From NCBI GenBank assembly GCA_900769555.1, contig CAAGHA010000146.1, positions 1-26,980 on the forward strand: DNA of 26,980 nucleotides, written 5' to 3'. This stretch comes from Bacteroidales bacterium. Its GTDB lineage: Bacteria > Bacteroidota > Bacteroidia > Bacteroidales > Paludibacteraceae. Below are positions 24,530 to 26,980 of this stretch, in pieces. Position numbers and translations under genes: made by a program. Each line of letters starts with the position of its first letter. The stretch's first letter is position 1. The notes beneath the pieces were generated by a model. It was given only the letters and a program-made list of their open reading frames with translations. It was not told the origin of the DNA and did not search any database.

Positions 24530-26419
24530 ATGAAAAAAAAAATCACAACAGCACTTTGCGCATTGATATTATGCTCTATGAGTGCGTTCGGGTTAAATTA
24601 TTCAAATCCTGAAAGTAACCATTACGTAAACGAATATGGTAAATTAAAACTAGTCGGAAATCAGTTATGTTCTGAAAATGGTCAACCGGTACAACTAAGA
24701 GGTTGGAGTACACATGGAAAAAATTGGCAAGGTTCTAATTTTGATGAAAAAAATGACTTCTTAGGAATGAAAAAACATGGTGCCAATGTAGCACGTATTG
24801 CCATGTACCTTATCAGTGGAGGAAGTGAAGATTTAAGTTGGGTAAAACAATGTATACAATGGACAAATGAATTAGGGATGTATTGCCTTGTAGATTGGCA
24901 TATTTTAACTCCGGGTAATCCGAATGACGGAGCCTACAGCAATGCGCCCAACTTCTTTAGCGCACTATCTCAATGGGTAGTTCAAAATGGCTACAAAAAC
25001 GTATTGTACGAAATTTGCAATGAGCCTAATGAAGATACTGAGGGAACAATCTATCGCCACAATGTATGGAAACAAATTAAAGAATACTCTCAGAAAGTAT
25101 TGCCAAAAATTGAACAAAACGATCCTGGTGCAATTGTTATAATCGGAACTCCACAATGGGATAAAGCACTTGTTTTCCCGATGGAAGATCCGGTTGGTGA
25201 ATATAACTTGGGGTTAATGTATAGTTTCCACCACTATACTTGCGACCAACAACAATTTTTAGGAATCTTGTCTTCAGCAGCAGCTTATATTCCTCTATTT
25301 GTTACAGAATGGGGATTAAGTACTGATGACGGAGGAGAAAATGGTCAAGTTTGTGAAGAAGGGGGAGATAACTTGCTTCGCATCTGTAACGGAAAGAACT
25401 TAGGTAACCAACGTATCAGTTGGTGTAACTGGAGTTGGTCTGCCGACTTCCGCTCGTCTTCTGCATTAAAAGGTGCTAACAATTACGACGAATGGAACTT
25501 AACACAATCCGGACAATACATAAGAAGACAATTGATGAAAGGCGATGTTATTGAAAATAGCACCTCCACTGCTTATGAATCTGCTCAAAAAATTCTTGCT
25601 GCAGACACCTCTTACATCGCACTTGAAAAATATGATAAAGGAGGACAAGAAAATGCCTATTTTGAATTCGATGACACTTGGATCTTTGATATAAACAATA
25701 CTTGTAACGCCGGTGGAAAATTTAGTCATGATGGTGATTGTGTAGATATAGGATCAACGTCTGAAAATGATGATGAGTATTTAAATTTAGGATACATTGT
25801 TGAGGGTGAATGGGTAAAATATACTGTTGACGTAGAAAAACCCGGAGATTATTTCTTCGAAACTTATACCAATAATCACAACGACCAAAATGTAATTGCC
25901 ATTGCAGTAAATGGAAAGAATGCTTTAATTTCTGAAGATGGTGATGAAACGTACAAAGCATTAAAACTAAAAACATCCGGTAGCGGAGATGATAGTGGTG
26001 GTTATTCAGATTGGGGTTGGACAGTTCCTTTTGCTCAATATAGCAACGACAAGAATAAAAAATATGCTGTCCGCTTTGAAAAAGCCGGAGAAAACACCCT
26101 CGCTATTGCATTTATGTCATCTTGTGCTGGTTTGGGTTCATTAAAATTTTTACCTATTGAAGAGCCTACAGGAGAGAAAGATATAAATTCTAATATTGAT
26201 GATAGTCGTATTTGGAGTGACAAAAATGGTAATATTTTCTTTATTGCGTCTGAAAAATCATTGGTGAAAATTTCAAATATGCAAGGTGTAACTATTTATG
26301 ATGACGAGATTAATGCCAATGAAGTTACCAATGTAAACTTGTCAAATGGCGTATATATCGTATCTGTAATAGGTAATTCTAAATCATTGTCTAAAAAGAT
26401 TGTAGTAAACAACTTATAG
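24530..26419 (+). CDS. GH5 endoglucanase (cellulase) with CBM6-like module and T9SS sorting domain
   Basis: A 629-residue secreted glycoside hydrolase. Signal peptide (about 1-21); GH5 catalytic barrel (about 30-340) with LRGWSTHG near the start, the acid/base Glu165 in YEICNEPN and nucleophile Glu260 in LFVTEWG, resembling the subfamily 2 type of bacterial endo-beta-1,4-glucanases; a beta-rich carbohydrate-binding module of CBM6 type (about 360-545; GYIVEGEWVKYTVDVEKPGDY); and a type A T9SS C-terminal domain (about 555-629, ending LSKKIVVNN). It should hydrolyse beta-1,4-glucan outside the cell or on its surface. A clean terminator follows. Specific substrate (cellulose, mixed-linkage glucan, xyloglucan) cannot be settled from sequence. 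Confidence 0.93.
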   Translation: MKKKITTALCALILCSMSAFGLNYSNPESNHYVNEYGKLKLVGNQLCSENGQPVQLRGWSTHGKNWQGSNFDEKNDFLGMKKHGANVARIAMYLISGGSEDLSWVKQCIQWTNELGMYCLVDWHILTPGNPNDGAYSNAPNFFSALSQWVVQNGYKNVLYEICNEPNEDTEGTIYRHNVWKQIKEYSQKVLPKIEQNDPGAIVIIGTPQWDKALVFPMEDPVGEYNLGLMYSFHHYTCDQQQFLGILSSAAAYIPLFVTEWGLSTDDGGENGQVCEEGGDNLLRICNGKNLGNQRISWCNWSWSADFRSSSALKGANNYDEWNLTQSGQYIRRQLMKGDVIENSTSTAYESAQKILAADTSYIALEKYDKGGQENAYFEFDDTWIFDINNTCNAGGKFSHDGDCVDIGSTSENDDEYLNLGYIVEGEWVKYTVDVEKPGDYFFETYTNNHNDQNVIAIAVNGKNALISEDGDETYKALKLKTSGSGDDSGGYSDWGWTVPFAQYSNDKNKKYAVRFEKAGENTLAIAFMSSCAGLGSLKFLPIEEPTGEKDINSNIDDSRIWSDKNGNIFFIASEKSLVKISNMQGVTIYDDEINANEVTNVNLSNGVYIVSVIGNSKSLSKKIVVNNL

Positions 26420-26489
26420 ACAATATAGGTAAGTTCTGTAAAAAAACGAACAAAATAGACAGGAAAATTCTTAGTAATTTTTTGACAAG

Positions 26490-26530
26490 AGAGGCTGATT
26501 TACATCTATAGTTAAACAGCCTCTTTTTTC
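26490..26530 (+). terminator. Terminator of the GH5 gene
   Basis: AGAGGCTG (26490-26497) pairs with CAGCCTCT (26517-26524), loop 19 nt, followed by a T run. It lies 70 bp past the stop. The next 70 bp up to the repeat element hold nothing I recognise. Confidence 0.75.
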
Positions 26531-26603
26531 ATTCTTACTGCATTGCGCCTCCTTCCCCACGGCTTGTAGGCAAATTTCTCAATCTTATTGGTTAATAGCA
26601 GTG

Positions 26604-26789
26604 TAGGTAACTTCTAAAAATTACGATTGGTAAATTCAAAATCCGTTTCGGATGCTTTTGAATTCATTTTGCTTAACTTGGTACTATTAACACAGTTACG
26701 ATGCCCGCATCGCTCCTTCGTTAATAGAACCAACCTAAACAAAATGCTCTTCAAAATCATCTCGACCTAATTTATAGAAATTACCTTAA
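26604..26789. repeat. Fold-back repeat element, family 1 copy F (best-preserved)
   Basis: The whole 186 bp is an imperfect palindrome. Ends: GGTAACTTCTAAAAATTA (26606-26623) and TAATTTATAGAAATTACC (26768-26785), the latter continuing TTAA. Inner arms: GAATTCATTTTG with CAAAATGCTCTTC; CTATTAAC (26684-26691) with GTTAATAG (26720-26727); and a core CGATGC (26699-26704) with GCATCG (26707-26712). No ORF. Its right end joins an interrupted Rhs reading frame. Confidence 0.75.
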
Positions 26790-26945
26790 ACTATTTTGGC
26801 GGTCTGTAACAGCAGCAAAAAGCGTATCTTTCCCTGCCGTGCGCACATATATCGCCGCCAATCCATTTCCCCAAAAAAGGTAGTGGATTTCGCGAGATTT
26901 GCCATCTTTGGAGAGTTCTTTTTCATAATCACCTTAAAAACAACC
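26781..26945 (-). pseudogene. Fragment of an Rhs-repeat-associated protein, interrupted by a repeat element
   Basis: Read on the minus strand, the frame from about 26933 to 26781 encodes about 50 residues beginning GDYEKELSKDGKSREIHY, then LFWGNGLAAIYVRTAGKD and LFAAVTDRQNSLR before a stop. This resembles the conserved core of Bacteroidota Rhs/YD-repeat proteins just before the segment usually reading TDHLGS. The stop and the last two codons are supplied by the end of the family 1 element, so the gene is cut at that junction. Upstream the frame meets TAA at 26934-26936; one extra G there would give VFKGDYEKE, so a frameshift or an error next to the adapter is likely. Partial at the contig end. 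Confidence 0.6.
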
Positions 26946-26980
26946 AGATCGGAAGAGCGTCGTGTAGGGAAAGAGTGTAG
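26946..26980. other. Illumina sequencing adapter (assembly artefact)
   Basis: The final 35 bases start AGATCGGAAGAGCGTCGTGT and match, over their whole length, the reverse complement of the standard Illumina paired-end/TruSeq universal adapter. This is not genomic DNA. The biological sequence ends at or just before 26945, and bases next to this junction should be treated with caution. Confidence 0.98.

Overview
The window looks like a contig end from an uncultured T9SS-positive member of the Bacteroidales (Bacteroidota). The evidence is the AT-rich sequence, starts without Shine-Dalgarno motifs, promoters with a -7 box of the TAnnTTTG type, two secreted proteins ending in type IX secretion (Por) sorting domains, and a gene set typical of the order. 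The last 35 bases are untrimmed Illumina adapter, so the right edge is a true contig end.

Layout, left to right: an unrecognised CDS tail (2-124); a small alanine/valine-rich lipoprotein (266-511, -); two tandem paralogous long-chain acyl-CoA ligases (672-2342 and 2906-4564, -), each with its own TTTG-N19-TATTTTTG promoter; a tight five-gene minus-strand operon holA-engB-lysophospholipid acyltransferase-GT2-DUF3108 (9333 down to 5013); a secreted choloylglycine-hydrolase-family Ntn hydrolase (9732-10799, +); a plus-strand operon of an orphan HsdR-N domain protein, recR and a small membrane protein (11167-12715); the leucine/citramalate operon leuA-leuC-leuD-cimA-leuB (18967 down to 12877, -); and two divergent T9SS cargo genes, an M6 metalloprotease with several carbohydrate-binding-like modules (19436-24034, -) and a GH5 cellulase (24530-26419, +). 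At the right edge is a piece of an Rhs-repeat protein cut off by a small repeat element.

The most informative regulatory feature precedes leuA. A 22-codon leader peptide (19070-19138, -) has 8 Ile and 3 Leu codons and is followed by a perfect 13-bp terminator hairpin. The leader's stop codon lies inside a segment able to pair with the 5' arm of that terminator, which is the layout of a ribosome-mediated attenuator. The Ile codons make sense because the operon's fourth gene matches Leptospira-type citramalate synthase at its diagnostic residues, so LeuBCD would serve both leucine and 2-oxobutyrate/isoleucine synthesis.

The intergenic regions are seeded with a diverged family of small non-coding fold-back elements (about 35 to 270 bp) with ends of the form TTAAGGTAACTTCTATAAATT. 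Six loci are recognisable (2460, 9394, 11118, 12798, 24241 and 26604). One end forms the leuB stop region, one interrupts the Rhs fragment, and one lies in the 5' leader of the GH5 gene. A second, unrelated inverted-repeat element (19233-19433) carries a strong terminator and abuts the stop codon of the M6 protease. I see no tRNA, rRNA, CRISPR array or complete transposase.
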